A stretch of DNA of 64,000 bases from 13-2-20CM-66-19 sp036273735 (lineage in GTDB: Bacteria; Pseudomonadota; Gammaproteobacteria; Steroidobacterales; Steroidobacteraceae), in NCBI GenBank assembly GCA_036273735.1, contig DASUHA010000106.1:1-64000 (forward strand), read 5' to 3'. Under the pieces are notes generated by a model, which had not been told where the DNA came from, did not search any database, and saw nothing but the letters and a program-made list of their open reading frames with translations. Positions 53,647 through 63,251 of this stretch are shown here, piece after piece (the stretch's first letter is position 1; each line of letters starts with the position of its first letter). The translations under genes and the position numbers were made by a program.

Positions 53647-55542
53647 TCAGTCGGGCGTCAGAACCAGGGCGGCAAGCGGCGGTAGGCTCAGCACCAGCGA
53701 GTGCGTCATTCCATGCGATGAGAGGGGCGAGGCTTCCACGCGCCCGAAGTTGCCGATCCCGCCGCCGCCATACTCCGCCGCGTCGCTGTTCAGGCGCTCG
53801 CGCCACCAGCCACCGCGAGGCACGCCGATGCGATAGTTGTCTCGCGGTACGGGCGTGAAGTTGCATGCGATCAGGGCTACATCCTCGGGCCGCTGTCCCT
53901 TGCGCAGGTACACGATCACGCTCTGATCGGCGTTGTTGCAGTCGATCCATTGGAAGCCGTCCGGCGTGAAATCGCGCTGGTACAGGGCCGGAGTCGCACG
54001 ATAGACGCGGTTGATGTCCCGCACCCAGCGCCGGATGCCTTCGTGCAGCGGAAAGGCGAGCACGTGCCACTCCAGGCTCTCATCGTGCTGCCACTCGCGC
54101 CGCTGGCCGATCTCCCCGCCCATGAAGAGGAGCTTCTTGCCGGGATGGGTCCACATGTAGCCGTAGAGGAGGCGCAGCGATGCGAACTGCTGCCACTCAT
54201 CGCCGGGCATCTTGCCGATGAGCGAGCCCTTGCCATGCACCACCTCATCATGCGAGAGCGGCAGCACGAAGTTCTCGCTGAAGGCGTACCAGATGCTGAA
54301 CGTGAGCTGGTTCTGCTGGTACTTGCGGAATACCGGGTTGGTCTGCAGGTACTTCAGCGTGTCGTGCATCCAGCCCATGTTCCATTTCAGGCCGAAGCCG
54401 AGGCCGCCGAGATAGGTCGGGCGCGAGACCATCGGCCAGGCAGTGGATTCCTCGGCGATCGTCTGCGAGTCGGGGTGATCGCGATAGACGGCGAGATTCA
54501 TCTGTTTGAGGAATTCGACCGCATCGAGATTCTCGTTGCCGCCGAAGCGGTTCGGAATCCACTCGCCGCTGCGCCGTCCGTAATCGAGATAGAGCATGGA
54601 GGCGACCGCATCGACGCGCAGCGCATCGACATGGTAGGTGTCGAGCCAGAAGAGGGCGTTGCTCGCGAGGAAGTTGCGCACCTCGGCGCGGCCGTAGTTG
54701 AAGATCGAGCTCTTCCACTCCGGGTGGAAGCCCTGGCGCGGATCGGCGTGCTCGTAAAGGTGCGAGCCGTCGAAGTACGAGAGCCCGTGCTCGTCGGTCG
54801 GGAAATGCGACGGCACCCAGTCGAGGATCACCCCGATGCCGCGGCGGTGCAGGTGATCGATGAGGTACATGAAATCCTGCGGGGTGCCGTAGCGGGACGT
54901 CGGCGCGAAATAGCCGGTGATCTGATAGCCCCACGACCCGAAGAACGGATGCTCCATGACCGGCAGCAGCTCCACGTGCGTGAAGCCCATCTCGACCACG
55001 TAGTCGCCCACGGCGTGCGCGAGCTCCCGGTAGGTGAGCCAGCGGTTGTGCTCCTCCGGGACGCGCCGCCATGAGCCCAGGTGCAGCTCGTATATGGACC
55101 AGGGAGCGTCGTGGGAGTTGGCGCGGCCGCGCGCCCCCATCCATTCCCCATCGCCCCACTCGTATGACAGGTCCCACACCACCGAGGCGGTGCGCGGCGG
55201 CGTCTCGCAATGGAAGGCAAACGGGTCGCTCTTGTCGACGGTGTAGCCCGCCTGACGCGAGACTATGTGATACTTGTAGAGGCTCCCGGCCCGTACTCCG
55301 GGGACGAAGGCCTCCCAGATTCCCGAGGAGTCGGAGCGCGGAGTCAGAGGATGCGCGGTGGGATTCCAACCGTTGAAATCACCTACCGCCGACACGCTCG
55401 CGGCGTTGGGCGCCCAGACGGCGAAATCCGTGCCCTGCTCCCGATCGGCGCGGCGTGGCTGCGGATGGGCCCCGAGCTTCTCGTAGGCACGCACGTGCGT
55501 GCCTTCGCGAAAGAGATAGATATCGTGATCGGTGAGCAGCAC
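53647..55542 (-). CDS. glgB: 1,4-alpha-glucan branching enzyme
   Basis: The 631-residue GH13_9 protein has an N-terminal CBM48 (DFAVWAPNAASVSAVGDFNGWNP) and catalytic Asp311 (YHVDALRVDAVASMLYLDYGR), Glu364 (IAEESTAWP) and Asp432 (PLSHDEVVHGKGSL). It makes alpha-1,6 branches in the glucan made by GlgE. It starts with a GTG at 55542, only 29 bp from the divergent glpQ-like gene, so its promoter must be short or overlap that gene. It is probably the first gene of the glgB-glgE-treS-treX-treZ-treY operon. Confidence 0.97.
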   Translation of the reverse strand: MLLTDHDIYLFREGTHVRAYEKLGAHPQPRRADREQGTDFAVWAPNAASVSAVGDFNGWNPTAHPLTPRSDSSGIWEAFVPGVRAGSLYKYHIVSRQAGYTVDKSDPFAFHCETPPRTASVVWDLSYEWGDGEWMGARGRANSHDAPWSIYELHLGSWRRVPEEHNRWLTYRELAHAVGDYVVEMGFTHVELLPVMEHPFFGSWGYQITGYFAPTSRYGTPQDFMYLIDHLHRRGIGVILDWVPSHFPTDEHGLSYFDGSHLYEHADPRQGFHPEWKSSIFNYGRAEVRNFLASNALFWLDTYHVDALRVDAVASMLYLDYGRRSGEWIPNRFGGNENLDAVEFLKQMNLAVYRDHPDSQTIAEESTAWPMVSRPTYLGGLGFGLKWNMGWMHDTLKYLQTNPVFRKYQQNQLTFSIWYAFSENFVLPLSHDEVVHGKGSLIGKMPGDEWQQFASLRLLYGYMWTHPGKKLLFMGGEIGQRREWQHDESLEWHVLAFPLHEGIRRWVRDINRVYRATPALYQRDFTPDGFQWIDCNNADQSVIVYLRKGQRPEDVALIACNFTPVPRDNYRIGVPRGGWWRERLNSDAAEYGGGGIGNFGRVEASPLSSHGMTHSLVLSLPPLAALVLTPD

Positions 55543-55571
55543 TTGGCGAGTTTAGCAATTACCATTCCCGA

Positions 55572-56603
55572 ATGCCGCAGCCAATTGTCATAGCGCACCG
55601 CGGCGCGAGCGGGTATGCACCGGAGCATACTCTGGTTTCGTACTTTATCGCCATGCAGCAGGGCGCGGATTACATCGAGCCGGATCTCGTGATGACCCGT
55701 GATGGTGTACTCGTTGCGCGACACGAGAACGAGATCGGCGGCACGACGGATGTTGCCGCGCGCCCGGATTTTGCGGGCAGACGCACGCAGAAGGTCATCG
55801 ATGGCGTGCGGGTCGAGGGTTGGTTTACCGAGGATTTTCTGCTCGAGGAGCTGAAGACGCTGCGGGCTCGGGAGCGGATCCCGCAGTCACGTCCCGCCAA
55901 CACACGTCTCGATGGCGGGCTCGAGATTCCAACACTGGAGGAGATTCTGGCCCTGGTGCGCGGCGTCGAAGAACAACGCCGGCTGCGGACGCTGGAATTG
56001 GGGTTACCGCTGCCGCTTCCTGTCGGGGTCTACCCGGAAACAAAACACCCGAGTTATTTCGCTAGTCTCGGATTGGCGATGGAGGAGCGGCTGGTGGAGA
56101 CGCTCGAGCGCCATGGCTACCGTGGTCGTGATGGGCGCGCGTTCCTGCAGTCGTTCGAGACCGGCAATCTCCAGGCACTGAGCCAACTGACACGGCTGCC
56201 GCTGGTGCAGCTCATCGAGGCGGCCGGTGCGCCGTACGATCTCGTCCGCAGCGGCGACTCGCGCACCTATGCTGACCTCGTGACCCCGAAGGGGCTGGAG
56301 GGGATCGCCCGTTATGCCGCGGCCGTCGGCCCCGCCAAGTCGCTGGTCATTCCACGTGACGCGGCCGGAAAGCTGACACGGCCGACGCCGTTGGTCGCCG
56401 ATTGCCACGCCAGGGGGCTGCAGGTGCACCCGTGGACGTTTCGGGCGGAGAGCGAGTTTTTGCCTGTGGGGCTGGATCTTGAAGCGGAGCTGCGTGAGTT
56501 CCTGGCGGTTGGGATAGACGGGTTCTTCGCGGATCAGCCGGATGTGGGGGTGCGTGTGCGGGATGCATTCACAACAGGATGTCCGGATCGCATCGCAAAA
56601 TGA
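55572..56603 (+). CDS. Glycerophosphodiester phosphodiesterase
   Basis: The 343-residue protein has the GDPD motifs IVIAHRGASGYAPEHTLVSY (His, Arg), GADYIEPDLVMTRDGVLVARHE (Glu, Asp, His) and GVYPETKHPSYF (Glu). This is the GlpQ-like class that releases glycerol-3-phosphate from phosphodiesters. There is no signal peptide, so it is probably cytoplasmic (UgpQ-like) even though it is close in sequence to periplasmic GlpQ. It is divergent from glgB and ends inside a long inverted repeat. Confidence 0.92.
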   Translation: MPQPIVIAHRGASGYAPEHTLVSYFIAMQQGADYIEPDLVMTRDGVLVARHENEIGGTTDVAARPDFAGRRTQKVIDGVRVEGWFTEDFLLEELKTLRARERIPQSRPANTRLDGGLEIPTLEEILALVRGVEEQRRLRTLELGLPLPLPVGVYPETKHPSYFASLGLAMEERLVETLERHGYRGRDGRAFLQSFETGNLQALSQLTRLPLVQLIEAAGAPYDLVRSGDSRTYADLVTPKGLEGIARYAAAVGPAKSLVIPRDAAGKLTRPTPLVADCHARGLQVHPWTFRAESEFLPVGLDLEAELREFLAVGIDGFFADQPDVGVRVRDAFTTGCPDRIAK

Positions 56604-56698
56604 TCCCTGGCCGGAACGCCGTGAATACGTCCATGTAGGCTAGCGGATCGCCGTCCTGGCGATCAGCTTCCGGCCAGGAATCATTTTGTGCTGCGATC
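56586..56698. repeat. Long inverted-repeat (REP-like) element or bidirectional terminator
   Basis: Two 31-base arms (56586-56616 and 56668-56698) are inverse copies with three mismatches. The loop holds a smaller perfect hairpin GATCGCC/GGCGATC (56646-56664) and the string GTGAATACGTCCATGTAGGC (56621-56640), which resembles dispersed intergenic repeats of xanthomonads from memory. The left arm covers the glpQ-like stop codon (56601-56603). Confidence 0.8.
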
Positions 56699-56749
56699 CT
56701 CTCGCCCTGGGATTGCCATGGGGGAGGCCTGTTGGGTCCGTTAGCTCTG

Positions 56750-59296
56750 TCAGGCGGGCTGAGGGCGTTTGCGGGAGCTCACCAGGGCGAGAGGCGGGGT
56801 CGACGCGGCGGCGGCCAGCAACGTTCGTGCGCGGGCAGCGGCGGCCTTCGCTTCGGCGGGTGCGTCCGCGGCTTCCACGGGGTGGGCGAGGAGATAGCCC
56901 TGCACGGCCATCGGGCCGCAGTGGGTCAGGAACTCGAGCTGCGTGGGTCGCTCGACACCCTCGGCGACGACCTGCAGGCCAAGGCCGTGGCAGAGGGTGA
57001 CGATAGAGCGGACGATGGTGGCGGACCGCGGGTTGGAATCGATTCCCTCGATCAGCATCCGGTCGAGCTTGACGCGATTGATCGGCAGCTGCTCGAGCGA
57101 GGTCAGCGAGGAGTAGCCGATGCCGAAATCATCGAGCGCGATGGAGACGCCGAGCTCGCGCAGGCGCCTCAGGGCATCGATGGTCGCGGTCCCGGTCTGC
57201 AGCACGGTCTCGGTGAGCTCGAGCTCCAGGGCGCTTGCGGGAAGCTGTGCGGCCGCGAGCGTGCTCGCAATGTGATCGACGAAATCGCTCTCGAAAAACT
57301 GGGGCGGCGATACGTTGATGGCGACGCGCGCGTCGCGCCAGCCGGCGGCGCGCCAGGCTGCGACGGTCGAGGCGGCCGAGCGCAGCACCCAGCCGGTCAG
57401 GTCGTGGATGAGACCGCTCTTTTCGGCGACGTGGATGAACTCCGAGGCGGTGGCGATCCGGCCGCTGGGCTTGCGCCAGCGCAGCAGGGCCTCGAGGGCC
57501 GTCACCTCACACCCACCGAGCGTCACCTCGGGCTGGAACATCAGGAAGAGCTGGTCCGCCTCTACGGCCTGGCGCAATGACTGCTCCAGGCGAAACCGCT
57601 GGGCGGCCTCGTCGTAGAGCGCCGCACGGTAGAGCGCAAAGCGATTGCGGCCGAGCTCCTTCGCGCGAAAGAGCGCCACGTCGGCTGCCCGCAGCAGGCC
57701 TTCAGGGTCATCGGCGTGATCGGGAAAGAGGCTCGCGCCGATGCTGGCCGTTGTGGCGAGCGCCCGGCCCTCGATAGTGAGCGGCTGCTGCAGTGTTGCG
57801 ACCAGCGCGGCCGCGCGCTCCTCGACTTCCTCGACGGTGCGCAGGTCTTCGATGAGGAGGGTGAACTCGTCGCCGCCGAGGCGCGCCACCAGGCTGTTGG
57901 CGCCGGCCGCCGCCTCGAGGCGCTCGGCGATCCCCTGCAGGACCCGGTCGCCGAAATTGTGTCCCAGGGTGTCGTTCACCGATTTGAAGTTATCCATGTC
58001 GATGAAGAGCAGTGCCACGCGCCGGCCCGTCTGCCGTGCTCGGGCCAGCGCGCCACCGAGGCGTCCCCCGAGCTGCCGGCGGTTCGGCAGTTGGGTCAGC
58101 GGGTCGTGGTGGGCGAGATGATGCAGCTGGCGTGTGCGCTCGGCGACGTGCCGCTCGAGCTCCGCCTGATGGGCACGAAGGTCCGCCTCGGCCTGGGAAA
58201 TCCGGTCGGCCATGGTGTTGAAGGACTCGGCCAGCTCGTCGATCTCCGCGGAGCCACCGCGCGGCGCCCGCGCGGTGCGATCGCCGCTGGCCAGGAGGCG
58301 CGTTGCGGCAGTGAGCCGCCGCACCGGAACGCTGATGCTCGCGAGGAGCAGTGCCGAAACGATCGCCATCACGAGGAGGATCGCCAGACCTGAGAGGGTG
58401 ATCGTTTGCTCGGCGGCCTCGGCCGAGGTCGCAGCGTAACGGGCGGCATCGAGCAGCCTGCTGCGTGCGGGCGCCTGCAGCTCGCTCTGGACGTCAGCGG
58501 TGAGGACATTGCTCTGCGCAAGCAGCGCGCGGCGGGCCGTGGTGTCCCGGGCATCGAGCCGCCCGATGTCTGTCCGCAGACGGGCCGCGCGCTCGAAGTC
58601 AGACTGCACGACGTCCATCCACGCTCGACCGGGTGAGCGGGAGAGATCCGCGGCATGCGCCTGCAGCACGGACTCGAAGCTGCGCTCGCGCGCCGCAGTC
58701 GCGGCCGGTGAGCCATAGCTGTAGCGCACGGCATCGATCGCTTTCGCCAGCGCGGACAGCGAGGGCCTCGCGATGACCTGGCCGTGGATGGTGAGTCCAG
58801 TGCCTCCAGCCTTGGCGATGAGCTGGTAGACCCGGTCGAGCGCCTGCCGCTGTTGCTGCCCCCATTGCAGCCGCTGTGCCGTATCGAGCGCGAGCTGCCG
58901 CCCGTTCTGGATGTGGGCGAGGAGCTCATCGTGAAGCCGTCGGGTCGCGGGGGTGAGCGCCTCGGCCTCATCGAAGTACGCATCGACCGCCTTCTGCAGG
59001 TTATCGCCGGCCGCGGAGAGCGCCAGGAAATCGCCCTTGTCGGACTGAAGGCTGTCGCTGACGGCGCTATCGTAGGCGCTCAACCTCTCGAGGATCGCGC
59101 TCGCGCGATGGGCGAGCGGCTCGTGCCGGATGCGCATGTTCCGCACGGCCTCCACGGCCGCGCGGGTGGTGCGGGTTGCGAGGACATGGGCAACCACGAC
59201 CACTGCCGCCACTGCGGCGAGGCCCAATGTGAGGCGCGTGCCGATGCCGAATCGCGGCCGCAGCCGGCGCTGATTGATGTGCTCTGCGTTGTGCAT
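56750..59296 (-). CDS. Membrane GGDEF-EAL protein (cyclic di-GMP turnover)
   Basis: The 848-residue protein has a membrane helix (residues 22-45), a long helical sensor region, a second helix (about 295-318), HAMP (LLASGDRTARAPRGGSAEIDELAESFNTMADRI), a GGDEF domain with intact LGGDEFTLLIED and an EAL domain with ALEALLRWRKPSG, NVSPPQFFE and ALDDFGIGYSSLTSLEQLPINRVKLD. Both domains look catalytically competent, so it may make and degrade c-di-GMP, switched by a periplasmic signal. Confidence 0.94.
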   Translation of the reverse strand: MHNAEHINQRRLRPRFGIGTRLTLGLAAVAAVVVVAHVLATRTTRAAVEAVRNMRIRHEPLAHRASAILERLSAYDSAVSDSLQSDKGDFLALSAAGDNLQKAVDAYFDEAEALTPATRRLHDELLAHIQNGRQLALDTAQRLQWGQQQRQALDRVYQLIAKAGGTGLTIHGQVIARPSLSALAKAIDAVRYSYGSPAATAARERSFESVLQAHAADLSRSPGRAWMDVVQSDFERAARLRTDIGRLDARDTTARRALLAQSNVLTADVQSELQAPARSRLLDAARYAATSAEAAEQTITLSGLAILLVMAIVSALLLASISVPVRRLTAATRLLASGDRTARAPRGGSAEIDELAESFNTMADRISQAEADLRAHQAELERHVAERTRQLHHLAHHDPLTQLPNRRQLGGRLGGALARARQTGRRVALLFIDMDNFKSVNDTLGHNFGDRVLQGIAERLEAAAGANSLVARLGGDEFTLLIEDLRTVEEVEERAAALVATLQQPLTIEGRALATTASIGASLFPDHADDPEGLLRAADVALFRAKELGRNRFALYRAALYDEAAQRFRLEQSLRQAVEADQLFLMFQPEVTLGGCEVTALEALLRWRKPSGRIATASEFIHVAEKSGLIHDLTGWVLRSAASTVAAWRAAGWRDARVAINVSPPQFFESDFVDHIASTLAAAQLPASALELELTETVLQTGTATIDALRRLRELGVSIALDDFGIGYSSLTSLEQLPINRVKLDRMLIEGIDSNPRSATIVRSIVTLCHGLGLQVVAEGVERPTQLEFLTHCGPMAVQGYLLAHPVEAADAPAEAKAAAARARTLLAAAASTPPLALVSSRKRPQPA

Positions 59297-59481
59297 GCGA
59301 CATAAACCCGAGCGGCCGGGCCTGATAGGCCAAGGCTGCCCCCGAGCTTAGTGGCATCATGCGCCGGTCGGTTGCGGGGAGTCCGTGGAGGGCATCGCAG
59401 ATGAGTCAAGACATCGCGTCCTGACGGCTAAACGGACGCAGTGATTGCCTTATACTATCCGGATGCCGCAGAGCAGGGCCC

Positions 59482-59781
59482 ATGACCGAGATCGCTGACA
59501 CATTCGACTCTGCCTTCACCAAGGCGGTCGATCTGGGCAACCGCCTGGCCGACAAGGACAGAGATGCCGATCTCTGGGACATCGCCGATGGGCTGCTGGC
59601 GGGCGCCCTGCAATACTGGCTGTACTCGCGCCAGCCCTGTGGCGATCCGCGCTGCCAGGACTGCATGCCGATCAGCACGGCCGAGGGGCGCATGGCGGAG
59701 CTGAGGCGCTTGATCGACCAGCTGGCCTCGGAAAGCGAGTACTTCCACACCCCCACCGATGCGAACGCGGGCCGCGCGTAG
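59482..59781 (+). CDS. Conserved hypothetical protein with a Cys cluster
   Basis: The 99-residue soluble protein (ADTFDSAFTKAVDLGNRLADKDRDADLWDIADGLLAGALQYWLYSRQPCGDPRCQDCMPISTAEGRMAELRRLIDQLA) has C-x4-C-x2-C near the middle, which could bind a metal. It is helical at both ends. Coding character is good. No function is known to me. Confidence 0.7.
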   Translation: MTEIADTFDSAFTKAVDLGNRLADKDRDADLWDIADGLLAGALQYWLYSRQPCGDPRCQDCMPISTAEGRMAELRRLIDQLASESEYFHTPTDANAGRA

Positions 59782-59842
59782 CCGCCCCCCGGCTCCTGCC
59801 GGCCCAAGCCGTTCCTCGAGACGCAACCCGAAAGGGGCCTAA

Positions 59843-60898
59843 TTGAGCCTTAATCCATCAGCAGCGGCCGGCGAGCCGATCTCGGCCGAAGTAGTCATCG
59901 TCGGGGCGGGGCCCTGCGGCCTGTTCCAGGTGTTCGAGCTGGGTCTGCTCGGCATCAGCGCCCATGTGATCGATTCGCTCGCTCACCCTGGCGGACAGTG
60001 CACCGAGCTCTACCCCGACAAGCCCATCTACGACATTCCGGCGCTCCCCGTCTGCGGCGCGCAGGAGCTGGTGGACCGGCTGATGCAGCAGATCAAGCCG
60101 TTCAAGCCGCAGTTGCATCTCGGGCAGGAGGTGGCCCAGTTCTCGCGCCGTGAGGACGGGCGATTCTCCATCGCCACGGCCACCGGTACGCGCTTCGATG
60201 CCGGCGCCGTGGTGATTGCCGGCGGGGTCGGCTCGTTTCAGGCGCGGCGGATCGGCATAGAGGGCGCCGAGGCCTTCGAGGGCAGCGGAATTCTCTACCG
60301 GGTGAAGGACGTCGGCGCGCTCGAAGGCAAGCGGCTGGTCATCTTCGGCGGTGGCGACTCGGCGCTCGACTGGACGATCGAGCTGACGCCGCGGGCCAGG
60401 AACCTGACGCTGGTGCACCGGCGCGCGGAGTTTCGGGGAGCGCCGGCCTCGGCGGCCAAGATGAGGGAGCTGGTCGCGGCCGGGCGCATGCGCTGCTTCG
60501 AGGCGCTGCCGCAATCGCTGATCACGGTGGACGGCAGGCTGGAAGGCGTCAACATCAAGACACCGGACGGCACGGTGCATGCGCTCGAAGCGGACCGGCT
60601 GCTCGTCTTCTTCGGGCTCCATCCGAAGCTCGGGCCGATCGCCGAATGGGGCCTCGAGCTCGAGAAGAAAGCCCTCAAGGTCGACACGGAGAAATTCCAG
60701 ACGAGTCTGCCCGGCGTCTTCGCCGTGGGCGACATCAACACCTATCCCGGCAAGAAGAAGCTCATTCTCTCGGGCTTTCACGAGGCGGCGCTCGCGGCCT
60801 TCGCCATCCAGCACCACCTCTATCCTCAAAAGCGGCAGTTCCTGCAGTACACCACCACCAGCCCGATCATGCACCAGCGCCTCGGCGTCCCCGACTAA
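59843..60898 (+). CDS. Ferredoxin-NADP reductase, thioredoxin reductase-like type
   Basis: The 351-residue protein uses a TTG start behind AAAGGGG. It has the FAD site VVIVGAGPCGLFQVFELGLLG, the substrate-side LAHPGGQCTELYPDKPIYDIPA, the NADPH site LVIFGGGDSALDWTIEL and FAVGDINTYPGKKKLILSGFHEAALAA. There is no CxxC redox pair, which separates this FNR type from thioredoxin reductase. It transfers electrons between NADPH and ferredoxin or flavodoxin. Its stop codon overlaps the tesB start (TAATG). Confidence 0.92.
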   Translation: MSLNPSAAAGEPISAEVVIVGAGPCGLFQVFELGLLGISAHVIDSLAHPGGQCTELYPDKPIYDIPALPVCGAQELVDRLMQQIKPFKPQLHLGQEVAQFSRREDGRFSIATATGTRFDAGAVVIAGGVGSFQARRIGIEGAEAFEGSGILYRVKDVGALEGKRLVIFGGGDSALDWTIELTPRARNLTLVHRRAEFRGAPASAAKMRELVAAGRMRCFEALPQSLITVDGRLEGVNIKTPDGTVHALEADRLLVFFGLHPKLGPIAEWGLELEKKALKVDTEKFQTSLPGVFAVGDINTYPGKKKLILSGFHEAALAAFAIQHHLYPQKRQFLQYTTTSPIMHQRLGVPD

Positions 60899-61767
60899 TG
60901 AACGCACAGCTTGCGGACCTGCTCAGGCTCCTGGAGCTCGAGCCGCTCGAGGTGAATCTGTTTCGCGGGGAGAGCCGCGACATCGGCAGCGCGCAGGTAT
61001 TCGGCGGCCAGGTGCTCGGCCAGGCGCTCACCGCGGCCTCCGCCACCATCGAGGGGCGCATCGTGCACTCGCTGCACGCCTACTTCCTGCGCCGGGGCGA
61101 CTTCAACGCGCCCATCGTCTATCAGGTCGATCGCAGCCTCGATGGTCACAGCTTCTCGAACCGCCGTGTGGTCGCAATCCAGCACGGGGAGCCGATCTTC
61201 AACATGGCGGCATCCTTCCAGGTTCTCGAGGAGGGTTTCGAGCACCAGATCGCGATGCCCACGGTGCCGCCCCCCGAAGAGCTGCCTGACTCCAGCCGCC
61301 CACCGCCGGAGCTGCTCGCGCGATTGCCCGAGCGCCTGCGGCGATTTCTCGAGCAGCCCCGCCCGTTCGAATTCCGGCTGGTGCAGCCCTTCGACTACGT
61401 GGCGCCGCAGGGTGCGCCGCCGTCCCGGCAGGTGTGGTTTCGCGCGGTCGATCGGCTGCCGGCGGATGAGAGGCTGCACCGTCGGCTGCTCGCCTATCTC
61501 TCGGATTACTTCCTCCTCGACACCGCGACCCTGCCGCATGGGTCCGTGTTCCTGAGGAGCAGCATCGTGATGGCGAGCATCGATCACGCAATGTGGTTTC
61601 ACCGCCCGCTCAGGGTCGATGATTGGCTGTTGTATGCCGTCGAGAGCCCGAGCGCCTCGGGAGCGAGAGGCTTCGCGCGCGCCAACGTCTACGCCCGCGA
61701 CGCCAAACTGGTCGCCAGCACGGCGCAGGAGGGGTTGGTCAGACTACGTCGCGAGCGGGCAACCTAG
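60898..61767 (+). CDS. tesB: Acyl-CoA thioesterase II (TesB type)
   Basis: The 289-residue double-hotdog protein starts at the overlapping ATG (60898). It has RDIGSAQVFGGQVLGQALTAAS, HSLHAYFLRRGDFNAPIVYQVDRSLDGHSFSNRRVVAIQ and the catalytic-side SIVMASIDHAMWFHRPLRVDDWLLY of TesB. It hydrolyses medium- to long-chain acyl-CoA to free acids. Translational coupling to the FNR gene is unusual but clear. Confidence 0.95.
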   Translation: MNAQLADLLRLLELEPLEVNLFRGESRDIGSAQVFGGQVLGQALTAASATIEGRIVHSLHAYFLRRGDFNAPIVYQVDRSLDGHSFSNRRVVAIQHGEPIFNMAASFQVLEEGFEHQIAMPTVPPPEELPDSSRPPPELLARLPERLRRFLEQPRPFEFRLVQPFDYVAPQGAPPSRQVWFRAVDRLPADERLHRRLLAYLSDYFLLDTATLPHGSVFLRSSIVMASIDHAMWFHRPLRVDDWLLYAVESPSASGARGFARANVYARDAKLVASTAQEGLVRLRRERAT

Positions 61768-61803
61768 GCATGGGGGGATGTGCCCCGCCGTCGCAGGTGG
61801 CCA

Positions 61804-63240
61804 TCAACGAAGCACCTTCCCCGGATTGAGAATGCCGTTGGGGTCGAAGGCGCGCTTGATGGCGCGCATCAGATCCAACTCAACGGCCGGAGCGTAGCGC
61901 TCGAGCTCGCCCACCTTCAGTCGGCCGATGCCGTGCTCGGCGCTGAAGCTGCCGCCGAAATCCTTCACCATCTCGTGGATGACGCGCTTGATCGGCTCTT
62001 CGCGGGCGAGAAAGGCGGCGCGATCACTGCCGGGAGCCTGGTTGAGGTTGAAGTGCAGGTTGCCATCGCCCACGTGACCGTAGGCCACCAGGCGCCCATC
62101 GGGCACGTTGTCGGTGAGCCAGCGCGAGGCACGCTCGATGAACTCGGGTATCGAGGCGACCGGCACCGAAATGTCGTGCTTGAGGCTGCCGCCATCCAGA
62201 CGCTGGGCTTCGGGAATGGTCTCGCGCAGCTTCCAGAAAGCCGCCCGATCGCGTGTGCTGCGCGCCACTGCCGCATCCGACACCAGGCCTTCCGCCAGCG
62301 CGCCGGCGAGGCTCTGCTCGAGGAGGTCCTCGAGAGGATCGGCGGCGCGGGCGGAGGTGAGCTCGCAGAGCAGGTACCACGGATGAGATACCTCGAGCGG
62401 GTCGCGAACACCCGGTATGTGCCGCGTCGTGAGATCCACCGCGATCCGCGGGACCAGCTCGAAGGAGCTGACACGGTCGCCGCTCGCCTCGCGCAGACTG
62501 GCGAGCAGGCGCACGGCGGCGCGTGGGTCGGGAATTGCAACGAACGCGGTCGCGAAGGCCTGCGGCTTCGGAAAGAGCTTCAGACTGGCGGCAGTGATGA
62601 TGCCGAGAGTGCCCTCGGCACCGAGGAAGAGCGATTTGACGTCGTAACCCGTGTTGTCTTTGCGGAGCGTCCCGAGCGAGGAGAGGAGGCGCCCGTCCGC
62701 GAGCGCCACCTCGAGGCCGAGCACGAGGTCGCGCATCATGCCGTAGCGCAGCACGTGGACGCCGCCTGCGTTGGTCGAAAGGTTGCCGCCCACCTGACAG
62801 CTGCCCTCCGAGCCCAGGCTGAGCGGAAAGAACCGTTGCATCTCATCCGCGGCTTGCTGGACGTCCACCAAGACGCACCCCGCCTCCGCGACGATTGAAT
62901 AGTTGAGCGGATCGACCTGGCGGATGCGATTGAGGCGTGAGAGCGAGACGACGATCTCGCGGCCGGATTCATCGGGTGTTGCGCCGCCGCAGTAACTGGT
63001 GTTGCCGCCCTGCGGGACGACGCCGATACGGTGGCTGTTGCAGAATGCGAGCAGCTCCGTCACCTCGGCTACGGTTCTCGGCAGTGCGATTGCGAGCGCG
63101 CGCCCGTGGTAGAGCCGGCGCTGGTCGATGAGGAAGGGCTCGAGATTGGCGCCGTCCCCGGCCTCGCCGGCACGCATGCCCTGCGTGCCGAGGATGCGCT
63201 CGAGTCCGCTCAGCGCCTGCGCGGGGGTGAGGGGTGACAC
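61804..63240 (-). CDS. FAD-linked oxidase (GlcD/D-2-hydroxy-acid dehydrogenase type)
   Basis: The 478-residue protein has a PCMH-type FAD domain (VPQGGNTSYCGGATPDESG, SEGSCQVGGNLSTNAGGVHVLRYGMMRDLVLGLEV) and a C-terminal FAD-oxidase domain with AYGHVGDGNLHFNLNQ and FSAEHGIGRLKV (metal-binding histidines). It oxidises a D-2-hydroxy acid such as D-lactate, glycolate or D-2-hydroxyglutarate; the residues visible do not choose between them. The start is GTG at 63240, 11 bp downstream of htpX. Confidence 0.92.
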   Translation of the reverse strand: MSPLTPAQALSGLERILGTQGMRAGEAGDGANLEPFLIDQRRLYHGRALAIALPRTVAEVTELLAFCNSHRIGVVPQGGNTSYCGGATPDESGREIVVSLSRLNRIRQVDPLNYSIVAEAGCVLVDVQQAADEMQRFFPLSLGSEGSCQVGGNLSTNAGGVHVLRYGMMRDLVLGLEVALADGRLLSSLGTLRKDNTGYDVKSLFLGAEGTLGIITAASLKLFPKPQAFATAFVAIPDPRAAVRLLASLREASGDRVSSFELVPRIAVDLTTRHIPGVRDPLEVSHPWYLLCELTSARAADPLEDLLEQSLAGALAEGLVSDAAVARSTRDRAAFWKLRETIPEAQRLDGGSLKHDISVPVASIPEFIERASRWLTDNVPDGRLVAYGHVGDGNLHFNLNQAPGSDRAAFLAREEPIKRVIHEMVKDFGGSFSAEHGIGRLKVGELERYAPAVELDLMRAIKRAFDPNGILNPGKVLR

Positions 63241-63251
63241 GAGCTGTGTCG

